NCBI RefSeq assembly: GCF_048771995.1
Contig: NC_133032.1
Span: forward strand, 13,768,501 to 13,832,500
Source: Taeniopygia guttata
Lineage: Eukaryota; Chordata; Aves; Passeriformes; Estrildidae
Direction: 5' to 3'
Length of the DNA: 64,000 bases
Below, piece after piece: positions 13,234 to 27,420 of the stretch; within the stretch, counting starts at the first letter, position 1; each line of letters starts with the position of its first letter. Below the pieces are notes generated by a model. It worked only from the letters and a program-made list of their open reading frames with translations. It searched no databases and was not told the origin of the DNA. The position numbers and the translations under genes were made by a program.

Positions 13234-14626
13234 CTGCAATAAATAAAAACTCTAAAATATCCATAAGTTTAATCTTTGCTTCAGTTTCTCCATATGTATG
13301 GCTCAGCTTCATGACTGAGACAAGAATCCACACACACAGAATGCAACATGAAAGACAGCCATTCCTCTCTAGTGCAATGGCATAATTGAGAACAAAGCAG
13401 CCAAGCAAAGCATATTCCACTACTAAATTTGGCGACTGGATATCCCTTGCTACAGGACATTGGCCAGATTGGTGCTTTAGCTTTAAAAAAACATTAATGG
13501 AGAGATAAATAAATGCAGTTAAACTGTACATTCTTAAGTAAGCTGATAAAGAAACTACACAACATAAACAGTGAAACTCTAGAATTCTATGACTGCAGAA
13601 GTGTAGAAAGATTTGATAAAGGAGTTAGTTCAGAGAATGGCAATCAGACTCAAGATGCTCACAGTTCTGTAGACAATAAAACAGGAGATGTTGCAGAGTG
13701 GCTTCAAATTTTGACAAGAACTGGAGTTCTTGCACACATATCCTCAGTTTAAAGGGTGCCCAAGATGCTTTTAACTGACAAAAAAATACTTCTCACAGTT
13801 TATTGAATTTATCCATATTCATGAGAATGCAAGACAAAACTCTCTTGAAATTTATGCACAAAACCTAAATACCATTGTAAACCCCTCATTAAACAGCAAG
13901 ATACAAGTTCTCACTTTAAAGACAAACAAGCCCGTTACTGTCAGTCATTCTTAACAGCTGCCTTACCGAATACACGCTCATTTCAAGCATCTAATAAACA
14001 AGCAGCAATGTATTGTGCCCTAACTCGTCAAGGCATCTCCCTCTCTGGTTTGTGCTAAAGTTGACAGAAAAGTGAACAAGAAACTCCAACTGCTTCTTCC
14101 CACAAACACAAAAAATCCAAAAATAATGTTAGAAAAAAACAGGTCCTCTCACTCATGATTTCCAAACATCAGAACAAGGGAAAAGGACTCCATTTGTAAA
14201 CCACACTGAGATTTTAAAGCACACTGATGGCCTTACTCCTCTACAAAAACCTATTTTTTCAGTTGAATTAAAGAAATAAAGAAGTTTGGTTCCAAACTTT
14301 GGCCCTGCACATTAAATGAGCATGAAGTCCATGATAATTTGCTTTAATATTGCACCTAATAAATGTTGACAGGTCAAGAGTTCCACACAATATTCAGCAC
14401 ACTTGCCACAACACCAATCTTCAGAATACGGCAAACATTAAATTAATGCTCCTAAAGTGTCGAAAAACCTCTCCCTACTCATGAATCAAGCACCTCAAAG
14501 CTGGGACTTTCAAGGGAAATAGCAGCCCTCAGAGAAAGAAGATCCAATGTTTCCATGGGCCTAAGCTGCAGCTCGGTATTTCCATTTAATACAAAAGGTA
14601 AAAAGACCACATTGTTACTGAATTTA

Positions 14627-14694
14627 ATACTGCCAAAGCAGCCATGGGGTATGGCTCTGGTTGGCTTTGTAAGACATCTATGCTTTGGCAGTGT
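14627..14694. repeat. inverted repeat, 12-bp perfect arms, 40-nt spacer
   Basis: ACTGCCAAAGCA at 14629-14640 is matched by TGCTTTGGCAGT at 14681-14692. Two further pairs (one a wobble) extend the stem outward. Each arm carries a TTGGCA/TGCCAA half-site like that of NFI factors. Confidence 0.5.
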
Positions 14695-15189
14695 CCCCAC
14701 TGCTAAGCAAGAGAGACCAGCAACAATGCAGCCTGCTTGCAGCAGAGCCTGGTTCCACACAAAGTCCTACTCCAGTCACACAGAAATGATGTTTGGCCAT
14801 TCAGGATAAACCAGCATGAATTATTTAAATTCCTGCAATATTTACAATGATTCAAAGATGAAATCTAAAGATGTGTCTGGCAGGGTTTACTGTGAATGGG
14901 ATGGAGGGCTGTAGGGGTGACTAGAGGAAACAGCGTCCCATCACCTTAAAAGAGGTCCTACTCTGGGCAGCACTGAAGGTCATAGACAGCTTCATTAGTC
15001 TGTCCAGCAAGTCTATGTCAGGCTGAATCGAAAGGATTTTACAGGCTGGAAGGCTAGAGAGCAGAGACACAGTAGAGAAGGTGAAAGCAAAGTTAAGAAT
15101 TGAAGTACCTTTCCAAGTATTGACAATTCCTCTAAGTCCCTTCCAGCTGAAATATTCTATTCTGTTTCCTAATATTCCTGCACTAAAGC

Positions 15190-15583
15190 CAGGGTGGGAA
15201 TGCGTGTGAGCATGCTGGCTAGGGACTCTATGGCACAGAGCAGCAACTGCAGTTTTCCCCAGGCACTCATCAAGTTCAGTGATATGCTTATTTTACAGCA
15301 AGAGCACGTACAGCCCATGCTGAGGCTCTTGACGGATATTTTAACAGAAATTCTTTTTAAAAGGGTTAAGAGTCGCAGTGCAGATGACTTCACCCTTATT
15401 GCCAGAGAAACAGAAAAAGAGTTTTTAAAATGCTGGAGACAGCAGCACAAGTCATGATAATGAGCTGCCTGTGGCCGTTCAGCTCAGGGAGTGGGAAGCC
15501 TTGGAGGTGGCCTTGGACTACTGGAGCTCAGCTAAAGCAAAACAATACAACACAAAAAAACAAAACAATGAGAAAAAAACAGT
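15190..15583 (+). pseudogene. possible retrocopy fragment, unassigned
   Basis: A plus-strand frame at 15194-15457 reads like a helical protein, with IKFSDMLILQQEHVQPMLRL and then ILTEILFKRVKSRSADDF. It ends at TGA and is followed about 75 bp later by an A-rich tract (15534-15583), as at the 3' end of a retroposed transcript. I do not recognise the family. The minus-strand frame over the same bases is equally long, so coding is unproven. A chance open frame beside an A-rich repeat is a real alternative. Confidence 0.25.
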
Positions 15584-18500
15584 TTATATTCTCTCTGAGT
15601 ATTCTCACTCAGCTTTCTCAGTATAGGGAAATAAATCCTGCTCAAGTCTAGAACAAATCACCCCAGCTCACACCTATGATGAGGTACCTTATAAAACACA
15701 AATGCTGTAACCTTTTTCTCTTCCTTGCAAGGGATTCAGATGCAGCAGGAGACAAGAGTCACCTAATAGACTCTCAGCAACTTCTGTCACACATTTTGCT
15801 TAACGAATTGGTGTAAATCTCATCACTCAGAGTGATCTTTGAGGTTTTTTTTAATCAGAAGTTGCTCACTATGCACTTGCTGCTGTGTTTGAGGCAAAGT
15901 CCCCTGTATGATTGCTGGGAATGTACATTCCAAGGGGAGTGGATCAGATGAAAAAGGATAAATTCAAAATCCCGTTTTTCCTTGGAAATATGTTACAATA
16001 CTTCTCTTCCTAGAAGTAGAGGATGATTTGAGAATTAAAGGGTGGCAGAAGTATGCTAAAGATGCAGCTATGCTGACTTCCTGTAGAAATGAGTAAGCTT
16101 GAGTGATCACTTTACTTTTATTAGTGGTTCTCACCATGTATTTGACTGGCCAGTCATCTCCACTTTCTTCCTTTTTTTTTTTTTTTCCCTGAAAATTTTG
16201 TCTGAGAAATAGCACACAAGAAAAGAGCTGCTAATTGAGAACAAGCTCTCATTACAGTTTTCATTACCCTACACTCTCAAACTGTGCTCCAAAGCAAGCT
16301 GTTTCACTTCCCTTGACTATACCTATTAGTAGGCAGAAAAACTTGCCTCAGCAGCACTGAAATCTTCTTTCCAGTCTAGTTTATAAATACAAGGAGAGTT
16401 TAGTTCTTCCCAAGGCTAGAAAAAGAAACACCTCAATAGCTTCTATTTATGTCACTGGAAGTAAGAATAAGCAGCTCGAAGATTTTCCTATAAGAGGAAA
16501 ACACCAAGATCAGCATGACAAGCATTAATCATTTTCTCTGCCTATGGGAGCAGGCAAGGAGGTACAGCATTCCTACATGCTCTGTTTCAATTTTTCAATA
16601 TACTAAAAATCAGCCAAGATCCCAGAATTATTTGCAATGCATCTTTATCCCTCCAAAAATTATTTTTATAAGAAATGTTGCTTCAAAATGAAATATATTA
16701 TTATTTGTCTTTCACTAATCAAATGAACTCAGAATGTAAAATAAATGTTGAAAAATACAATGAAATATTTAACATGGGAAAACAGAAAGAAGATCCTAGT
16801 TTTTACACTAAAAAGTAACCAGAAGAAGCAAAAAACCAGCAATTGTATAAAAGAATAAGTAAAAGAGCACATAAGGTAAGCAGTGTGGGAGGAGGGAGGA
16901 GCAAGAGAAGCAAAGCTGGACTCTATTTCCCTGAGTCTTCTTCCCCACTCAACCGTCATCTCCACTACAATAATTAAATAATGTGTTCATAGACTTTTAA
17001 GAGAGGGTGTCCAAGTCTGATTCTTCAGAATCTTCATGCCATCTGTTTCGGAAGTTCCAATCTGCAGAAACAGCACAAACATATGCCCTGCACTGAGGAA
17101 TTTAAAATTTCAAACCGAAGTCCTAACATGTGAAAAAAGCCAGGTAGAACCCACAGAAAAAGAACCACTAGCACACAGATTCCATATTTAGGTGCCTACA
17201 CCAATATGACCTGACATTTATATGATTCTTAATGCTTCTGTACAGCCATTGACACAGTGGGTAGTCAGCACCTTTAAAAAAAAAACAGGCCACTCTTACT
17301 TGTAAAGATAAAAGCTCCTAACTTTAGCTTATGATTTCTAAAATTATTCCCCCCTTCCCCCCAATTAAAACACTGCACATTTTTGTACTTACATTATAAT
17401 TTCAGTCACATTTTTGTTAAATGCAGAATTATTGTATGCAAAACCACGCTTTGAAATGTCTTACACTCCAGCGTGTCATACTTCTCCTGAAATGTTGGCC
17501 TGATACTCTGCTAACCCTTCTCTCTAGTTTAACCATCAGTCTATTTGCCTGCAGCATTTTTTCTCCAACTCCCAACCCTTCTGCCTGCTAGACAAAATTT
17601 TTTGCTTATTGATATTGGCAAAGGGTAGAGGAATGTGGAGTGTATTTTAACTACAATGGAGGTGCTTGGAAACTTTTAGCATTTTGAACTGGTTTATGAC
17701 TTTTAGCAATAGTCTGTCTTGGTTTTAGTGAGAGTCAGCAAAATTCTGCATTCATAAAAATATTTAAGATGTTAAGTACAACTGTTGTTAGAAACAAATA
17801 GCATGTTAGTAAAGTTTACTGCCTTCTTTATCAGCTGTGAGTGCAAGACTTTCCATTAAAATATCCCAGTCTACAGTTAAAATGTCAGCTTCCAGTATTT
17901 CCTCCAAAGGGAAGATTTCCAGACCAAAAGGATTCATGCAGTTTCCAGAAATCTACATCTGTCATTAAAACAAGGTGCATACAATGTTTAATTGTAAACA
18001 TCTTGACTTCTCATTTGGACTACCGTATAGCTTCAAGAGGCAGAAGGAACAAAGCTCCTATATTCACTCTTGCAAAGAAACCAAAGTGCAAAGAAGGAAG
18101 AGTGAAGATTGTCTACCTCTCCTTCCACAATCTAGAGAAACCTCATACTTTTTCCATAATCTAACCTCTTTTAAAATGACATTTCAAAGAGCAAAAATAA
18201 TGTTAATTTCCAGCCTTTATTCCAGTGTAAGATGATGGACAAGGTCAGTTTCTCTGGAAATTAATAAATTTCTTGCCTCAAAACATGAACAGTTTTTTCT
18301 AGAAAGTATTTTAAAATTAGTTAAATTTTATGTTAACAGTATGCATATTTTATCAATTAAAACAATTTCTACTTATTTCTGTAATAATCTTCCGTGGCAC
18401 TATATTTACTATGGCACTATGGCAACTGTCTGTATGATGCAGCCCACAGAGCCACTGCCCTCCTTCAGACTCCTGGTACAAACTCCATGCCCTACCTAAT

Positions 18501-21500
18501 CCAACCACCTATGAACATACCAGGAATTACAAAATTACACCAAAACTAGAAACTGAATATCAATACAAAGTAACAAAAATTACTTTATATTACCTACAGG
18601 CAAAAAGGTCCAATTCTTGCTTTTAAAAAACATACTGCCACCTGACTTCAGGCAAGTCAGCATTAGTCCCTCAGTTTTGCTTTTGACAACATGGGGCAGG
18701 GGAAGTGAAATCTGTTTCTGCAGTAACAGATTGAACTCATTAAGATTGATAAAGCACTTATACCTCCTCATTTGACTGCTGCTTTAGATGTGTAAATATG
18801 TTGTATTATAAAAAGGGAGGTTAAATTATGCAGATCTCAAAATTGTAATAAGCTATGTGTAAAAATACACCAGCGAAGTTCTTTCAAACATAGGTTATGA
18901 CAATCACATCATGATACTGGAAAAAATGGCAGAATGAGGACAATATGACATGCAATCATGGCAAAGACAACATCTGAAGAGAAACAGAGTTTGAAAGACA
19001 CAACAGGGAAGCTAAAATACAAATATCATTCCTTAATCCTGAATTTGATACATTCAATTTTACAATATTAGTCAACAGAAACAAAATGTAGTTATAGATA
19101 GCAATAAAATAGTCCAGAAGATTTCACTTCCCTGCATAAAAATGAACAAAAAGGCAAAGTCTAGAAAAAGCCACTGCCACGTGTTGGACAATTAACTCAT
19201 AGTACAACTACTTTTAGAGCAGAAAGTGAGATTCTTGTAAACTATATGATAATTAGATGACACTTGGCGCAAAAAATTACAATAATTGAAGAATTAAACA
19301 GCAACAGCAATACTGTGAAGCTCAACATCCTGCAAGTAGGGATGGCAGTAATAAATAGATTAAAAGTGAAAGATTTATCACCATCAACAGCCATTACCAC
19401 AAAGGACCAATTCAGGAGTATGAAATACAAAGGGATCTACAGAAATAAAACCCACAATAAACTCCTTAAAAAGAATGCACATTATTTATAAGGAAAGGTA
19501 GGGGTGGGTCAAATAATTTATTTAAATAGAGAGTAATAATTTACCTTACCAAAAATCTTTTTCAAACTATGGAGATTCCAAACAAAGCCAGTGGAAGACA
19601 CTTCAAATAAAACTGTTAAGATGTGTGTAGATAACTAGAAAGTTGTGAGGAACTTTAAATATTATCAGCAAAAAATTCAAATAATACACTTCTGTGGAAC
19701 ATCAGAAATTAAATACAGTTTGCAGACTTGCCAAATGATTAAGCTGTCGAAGGAGCACTTACAGAAGACAAACACACGACAGAGAAGCTAAATAATTTAT
19801 CTTTATTCATTATTCACAGCGGATATGGAACAGGTTCCCAGATCTAGTCTTTACAGGTGAAATAAAAGTGTCTGTTTAAATGGAGGGAACACTGGAAATA
19901 AAAAGGCAAATAGTTAACAGGAGGTTATACAATCTAGCATTTAAATGGCAAACCTCAGTCTATCCTAGCACCAGAGGAAATGGAGGCTTCGGCTCCATCT
20001 ATCACTTCATCTGCTGTGCACTGAGTATAAAGTTCTGCTCAGACCTGAAAAAGTGGAAAAGCCCAAGGGCTATTGTGGCAGATTAAATTTGGGTATTGCT
20101 TTGCAATTCGTCAGTCACCAGTACCTATCACCAGGCAGCTAAGAAAGAATCTACTAAAATTACCTAAATCTGTCTCTCCCTAGAAGAAAACCTACTCTTA
20201 AATTTATGAAAACTTTTTTCCATCTTGTTCATTGCAATTCCTAGAGTGATTTAGAGTAACCATCACAATTCTGAAAAATCTCAGTGGGGTAATGCACTAA
20301 ACTGACTGGTATCAATAACTTTTCCCAGGTTCTTCAAAAGAAGAGCTATAATGAAAATTAAACAGTTATGAAGAAAGAGACTACAAAATAAACTTGGAAT
20401 ATACAGTTTATTTTTAGAATAGCTGTCTATAGTCAAGTAATTTCAGGCTCTAACTCATACTAACCCTCTAAATCAGAATGGAAGAACCATGTCTTACTAG
20501 ACATGATAAAAGTAAGTCTTAGTTATATTTAATTAAAATATTATTAATGCTATATGTAACTTTATACATTAACAACTGACACAAGGGTATTTGCAAAACT
20601 TCTTGGTGCAGAGAAAGGTAAATGGCTCCCTATTCCTGTTCTCATAAGCCTACCACTAAAACTCAGCTAATCCAACATAGGCCCTTCTCAACTCCAGCGC
20701 ACAGTATGCATGGCTTTTCAATTAATCTAAACTCAATACATGGACGATCAGGAATGCAAGAGAGTTTTACACCTTCCTAGCCACTAAAAATAAATTAATA
20801 ATTGGTGAAATTTCTGTAAAACTTGGTTAAAATACTTTATACAAGGGAAAGTAATTTGAAAACTCAGCTGAGATCATAATGTAATCCAACATTAAGTGCA
20901 CACAGGCTAGTCTCCCTTAAGCCAAGCATCACCACTTCTTGGTGTTGGAATCACAATGCTCTTTCACAGAGGTCAGCTTGTACAGTCCTCCAAACAGCTC
21001 AGTTGTTCAGGCTAAATGTACACGCTTTATGCCATTCTTTTCACTCAGAGCTACCTTATTATTTCTCATGAAAGCCACAGAAGATTGCTAAAAAACCAGC
21101 AAGGTACAAAAATCCCCTTGGTAATAGCTAAGAGTTTTTGCCCTCAAGCCAAGCTCTTTCTCATAAAGGTTCAAAAACCTTGTTGTTTGACTTAAATAGA
21201 TTAATATTTAGATCAAATTTGATTATTCAGGTTAATAAAAGTGTACATTCACATGAACTTTTCTTCATGAAAAGTTAATTTAGTGGAGGAGATCAGCTTA
21301 TTAGCCTTATTAGTAAACTTATGGTATTACTATCTTCGGTCCTTTGTTTCCACTCTGCCTGCAAATCCTAGCTTTATATATTTAATAGTAATATGCAGCT
21401 TTACATTTTACTACATACAACAGCAATATTTAGAATGCACTTACCATAGACAGATGGAAAAACATCCAGTTAGACTAACTGGACTTAAAAAGAGGGATGG

Positions 21501-24209
21501 AACAATCATACTGGAGGATTCAAAGAATCTGACTTAAGAAGGCACTTTAGTATTTCATTAAAAAAAAAAAAAGTTTGTCAAATAGAAAATGAACAGAAAA
21601 TGAGTCATGTGTGAAGACAGGAAGAAAGAAATTTAAATACGAAGCCACTATATACTTCTGGGTTTTGTATTCTATGTACAACGAAGATGAGGGCAAAATG
21701 TTATCAGCCTCATATTTGTATAGCTTGTCCCTATTTATGTCAAGGCACTAACATTATTTAAATGAGGCTTTCTGTATTTCATAGTGCAGTTTGTCCAACA
21801 TATCCTTCGCTTGTCAGAGATAAATAGAATGCTGTGTTCCAGTACAAGAGAAAGCAAATCTGTTACTGCCGCGTTCTGGCTGCAGTCTATGTTTCTGAAG
21901 AGATACCAGCTATAAAAAGAAGTACCTATTGTTTCTACCAGGTTTTTCACACCATGTTGCTGGTTTCTCAGTAGAGCAGATCTCTTGCAAAGCTGAGAAA
22001 GACCAAGTCTCTGAATAACACTGTTAAGAGACCAATTAGCTTCGCATTTCCTTTGCAGCAGTCCTGAAATAGATTTTTTAAATAAGAAAAAAAAAAGAAC
22101 AGATTTTTTCTTAAAACTCTCTTTCACTTTGGCCATTTTAAACAGAAGCTTTGGCTTGAACTGTAACACAGCTTAAAAGAGAAGAATGCCTTTATCATCA
22201 ACTATATCAACTGTGTATTCCCCTGAAGGTCACTGGAGGGGAAAATCATGTAGACTCCAAGACAAAGCAAAGTGTAGATTTTTAGCTAAAGATACAGTTT
22301 GGAAATTTTCTATGTATTTCTGGAATGGTACAAAGAAAGTCCAGAGCAAATATGACAAAGGCCATGAAGGGTAACCTACTGTAATAAATGGTTGTTTTAC
22401 AATGATGAAATATTTTGCCCCGTGGTATATGACAAAAAAACTTGCTTTGCTGGGTCATACTTCCAGTCCAGTATTATCATCTCTGAGTATCTGTTTCCAG
22501 TCATCAATGGAATGTAAGTACAAGGTTTAAGTGTTGTAGGATAGGTATTCTGACAGAAAATTTTATTTCTCAGCACTTCTGAACATTTTATTCATAGCAT
22601 TGTTCCCTCTGGCCAAAGCATAAAATCCAAATAAAGAGTAAATCCTGCAGTAAATGTAGTAAGTCTACTCAAACCAAGTAAAACCTTCAACTATACACTG
22701 TTGTGTTATTACAGATTTGTCAGCAGGTTTTGTTGGCAAATCCATACCCCTAAAGAAACAGAAAAAAAGATGAAGGGCATCTTGGCATGGAAACTAGCCC
22801 CTGTAACTGTTGGCAAAAGTGTAATAGTCACCAAGTGCAGCAGACTAAAACAAGTGAACCAAGTGAAAAGGAAGATAATAAGTGGGTGATGTAGTTAGAA
22901 GGGGGTGATAATTCCAGAAATTTAGTCTATTTTGATTAAATAGTTTACCCCTAATCATTTGTTCTAAAAATGAAAATGAGATACGTAGACTGAGCAGTCT
23001 TCAGTCACACAGCAAAACAGAAGCCAGCAGCACATTTCCCATCTCTACGCTTGTTGTGATACCCTACATTCAGAGGTCTGCTGGGTTGTCTGGCTGCTGC
23101 TTCGCTTGCCCACACACAAGCCATGTTCATATTACCATAAATATATGCATTTTATTTCTGTTACGATCATCCTACAAGTCTTGTCAAACAAGATACCCAA
23201 AAAGATGGTGACAGACACCAATCCAACAAGTTACAATAAACAGGACCAAAGGAAAAATAACAACATTGAGGACTTGCATATGCAGCTGATGGGTATGATG
23301 AGCTATTGAAGCCTGGCTTTTGGGCCAATACAAGACAAGCTGAGGGCTCCAATTGCTATTCAGTCTAGGTATCATTTAATTGCTAACCTTTTGGAGAACA
23401 GCATTGACTAGCTCAGAAAAGCAGTCCAAGTGGCCTAAAAAAATCACAACACTATGTTAGGGCAAAGGTTTTCAGCAGAAATTATACAATAGGCAACAAG
23501 AGTGATGAAAAGACTGAAGAAATCAGAATGCACTAAAGACTAGTGGAGGAAAAAAAAAGAGGATTCTACTAAAAAATAAAGGAAAAGTATTAAGAGTGTA
23601 AACTGAACACCTCCTCCCAGGTCTCTGTCCTTCATATGAATTTTTGTGGTGCCAAACAAAAAAGGTACCAGCAAAAACACCAGCTGCAAGAAGTTGCAAC
23701 TGCAGGGATGTGCAAAGCATGGGAAAGAAAGGAATTAAAGACACCTCCCCAGGATATAATTTTTGGTGCCCAAGCCTGAGTTTTAGTGAAGATATTGGTC
23801 AGCAGTCCAAGACAGCCATGTGGATCTGCCAGAAAAAGGAGATGAAATACGAGAACTGTGACGAAATATGAGATACATGCCAAGAGCCTAACAACTCTGG
23901 GTGAAGAAGGTGGATGTGTATTCTTGGAAAGTGTAACTTCTTGTTTGACTAGCCTTGCTTTGTACTGTTCCCATGGCACATTATAAACTGTACTGCAGCA
24001 GAGTAAATCTGTTCTTATATAACTACTTTAAATGTGAAAAACTGGTTGCCTTGAAATAATGTAAATATAAATAAAGGGTTGAAAGCAACTGAATATGGAC
24101 AACTTCAAAACAGAAATTTTAGGAAGTCGCTACCAATGTAAGAGACTTAGTCAGACTGGAACTGTGTCCAGTGTTACCACAGAATTGTATGGGTTGAGGC
24201 ATTTTGCTC

Positions 24210-25009
24210 TGTAGTGGGTTGACATTATCTAGACACCTGGTGCCCACGAAAGCCACTCTATCACTTCCCTCCTCAGCTGGACAGATGAGAGAAAATATAA
24301 CAAAAAAGCTTGTGGATCAAGGTAAGGATGGGGAGAGACCGATCACTAATTACCATCACAGGCGAAACAGACACAACTTGGGGAAACCAGTTTCATTATC
24401 AATCAAACCACAAAAAGGCAATGACAAATAAAACTAATCTTATAACACATTTCCCCACCCCTTCTGTTTCCCCAAATTCAGCTTCACTCCCAATTTTCTC
24501 TACCTCCTCCCTGCCAGTGGTGCAGCAGGACAAGGAACACAGGTTGCAGCCAGTACATGGCAGATTGTCTCTGCTGGTCCTGCCTCCTCACGGGGAGGAC
24601 TCCTCACACTCTGCACTTGCTCCAGCATGGGCTCTTCTCACAGCTCCTGCCAGAGCCCGTGAGCTTTCCACAGGGTCACAGCCTGCCTCGGGCTCTGTGG
24701 GGGAGTCTCTGCCTGGAGCACCTCCTCCCTCTCCTCCGCTGACCATGGTGTCTGCAGCGCTGTTCCTCTCACATGGTCTCTCTCTTTCTTCTGCTACAGT
24801 TGCACAACAACCTTTTTTCCATTCTTAAATAAATTAGCCCAGAGGCACTGCCACTGTTGATGATGGGCTCAGCCTAGGAGCCAGCTAGCATTGCTTCTAT
24901 TGGACATACAGGGGACTTTCTAGAAGCTTCTCACAGAAACCACCCATGTAGCGTTCCCCTCCCCCTGTTACCAAAACCTTGCCATGCAAACCAAAAACAT
25001 GATAAAACA
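24210..25009 (-). mobile_element. solo-LTR-like element, avian ERVL type
   Basis: About 800 bp, bounded by TGTTTTATCATG (native 5' end, at 25009) and AACCCACTACA (native 3' end, at 24210), so it has TG...CA termini. In the minus orientation it contains a TTATTTAAGAATGG TATA-like site near 24828, a GC-rich middle with GGAGGAGGTGCTCCAGGCAG and CATGCTGGAGCA units, AGGAGGTAGAGAAAATTGGG, and a late TTTATTTGTCATTGCC/GTTTTGCC... region. I recognise this as an LTR family common in neoavian genomes. No internal retroviral genes or second LTR are seen beside it, so it looks like a solo LTR. I could not confirm an exact target-site duplication. Open frames on its plus strand (24310-24828) are not genes. 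Confidence 0.75.
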
Positions 25010-27293
25010 GTCATAACTTCTTTAGGCCTTTAAGGTGGCTGTTGTTTTGTTGGGCTGGTCTTGCCTCTGTTCCTGACCAACAGGCAGAAAAACAAGGAGT
25101 GAGGAAGAATGGGGCATGGGCAGTACCTATAGCAACTGCATGAAAATGAGGAAGAAAGCATGTCTAAATATGAATAATTCCTTAGTTCAATGTGATGAGT
25201 TTTCTTTGCATTTAGACATGTAGCTTCAGTTTATCAAAAGTAAAGAAAATTTTCTAATTTTTCAGGCACTTGCATGCTGAAAGTAACATGTAACAGACAT
25301 ATACGTAAGGGAAATTTGATGCATAAGACTCACATCAACACCTTTGTGTGCCGTTTGTTGAGTTTCTCCCTTCACATACAGCAATGCAGCATAATCAGTG
25401 TGGGGTTTACTTAAGCAGAAATAGCTATTCAGCAGTAGCTCTTGATACACTTGGAGGCCAGATAACACAGTCTGAAGGTCAAGTTCTGACTTCTTGAAGC
25501 CTAATTTATTCAAGAGGAGACTAAAGTACCAGAGCCAGAAAATGGCCAAGCACTTTTTTCAACTGATGAAAAAACTGGTTTTTTTCCAAAGGATTTCTGC
25601 CCACAGAAGAGGATTATGATCAGAGTAGGGCACTAAACACTGCCAATTTCCTTGGTTACTGTATGAAGAATGTTAGATGTTCAAAGAAAGCAAGAAGAAA
25701 CTGAAAAAAAGCATATCAAAGATCTGTGCAAGAACTGAAGACAGAGAGGAGACAAAGTGCAACGTTGATTGTACCACTAAACCTTGTCAGACTATACAAA
25801 GGACAAGTAATGGCCAAGTGCATTAAACCACTGAGATTTTAAAAGACTTCTAAAAAGCTCAGTGCACTTAATACTCACCCTCTCATAGGCACATAACACA
25901 CATACATCTCTAGCTACCCTTCATGGCATCTATGCAGCATAGTGCTTTACATTTTAAATTTCAAGACCACTGATGGTTTTGTGTACAAAACACTCTAGAA
26001 AATCTGATTCCCTGTAGAGACCAGAATCTCAAAGAATAGCAAAAAACTCCCTTTCCCTGCCTGCACCTGAACCATAGGGACTGCTAAAGTTAGTCCCATT
26101 TTGATTTCATTTATACATGTGAGATCATTTCTGTAAACAATAAAAACAGAAGAAAGTTTTATTGGTTTCATGCTAGGCAAAGCAGGAACTATGACTGGTC
26201 GACCAATATATGATGACCATACCAGAATCCACTTTGAGGTGCCTGCTTGAGTATAAGGAGTCCATATTCAGTGCAAAAATTGGCCTAAAATTATTTTCAA
26301 TAATAGTTTCAGATGAAGACTTATTTGGTCTACATCATAAAAAAGGGGATGAGTATTGCAGTACCCTCCCTTGGGGAGGCTCTGTCAGTAGCTCTCTCCT
26401 AAACAGCTCCTGGACCTAACCAGAGTTCTTCTACAATGACAGAAAATGCTGTTCTGCCACCCTCCTTCTTCCCTGTCATCCATCACTGAATCACTAGCCT
26501 CTCCTCCTCCTCTGACACAAGCAGGTGACTTAGTATCTGCAAGTACTGTACAACAGAAGAGTGAATTTCAGGCAGTTTATTAATCCTTTCAGAGCTAACA
26601 TGAAAGCTGCATGTTCCCTCCAACAAGGATCTGAGGTAGACACTTGTAAAGCAAGTGTCATGAAGTTATATGTATTAGAAGAAAGCAGGAATTCCAGATG
26701 TCCCCAAACAAACTGTAGCTATCCTAGCACATGTTAGATACACAAAGGTGGCAAGACCTTTCTGTAAGGCTACATCCTAGGTAGGCCTCCTAGCAAGCTT
26801 AAACATAGACTTCTTTCAAAAAACACACTACCATTCTTCTGAATTTAGTTTGGGTCTCTTCCCATTCCCATATATATTCTGCCTTCTCAACCTTCCTTAA
26901 CTCTTTTTCTGGCTCAAAATCTTTATTCAATTTGTAACAAACTGTGATGTTTTATCCTAGTAATTTATGCCTAAAACATAATTCTGTACTGAATTTCCAG
27001 TCACACCCATCCTAATGATTTACCTGTGATTATCCCCAGTACCTTCTGTCAGATCCCTCAATAATTCATTAAAGAAAATATTCCATTTTAAATAAAAACT
27101 TTAAATTCAAAAATTTCACCTCAACCACCACAGTTTTTCTGACTACTGCTTCTAAAGCCTTTAAAAGACTTTAAAGCCCACTCAAATCGATCTCCCACTC
27201 TCTCCATCTCTAGAAACCTCTCAGCTGTATTCAGAACTTTGCAGGATGCTGCCCTTACATTACTGTATTACAGAAACATTTTACTACTGTGTT

Positions 27294-27420
27294 ATAGAAT
27301 CAAAGAATCCTAGAAAGGCTTGGGTTGGAAGGGACTTTAAAGATCATCTAGTTCCAGTCCTCCGGATGAGGACCTTCCCCTAGACCAGAATGCTCAAAGC
27401 CCCATCCAACCTGGTCTTGG
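27294..27420 (-). mobile_element. CR1 LINE 3'-end fragment
   Basis: Plus-strand reading ATAGAATCAAAGAATC, then GGGTTGGAAGGGACTTTAAA, GATCATCTAGTTCCAGTCC and CAAAGCCCCATCCAACCTGG. This is the reverse complement of the CR1 3' end, so the element points left. It is truncated at about 130 bp. Confidence 0.9.

Noticed and set aside
23632..23979. A 115-codon minus-strand frame with hydrophobic stretches
   Set aside because: No recognisable family and no splice or promoter context. It may be old retroviral sequence, but I could not support that.
24310..24828. A 172-codon plus-strand frame
   Set aside because: It lies wholly inside the ERVL-type LTR and is antisense to it; serine/proline-rich by composition, with no family similarity.
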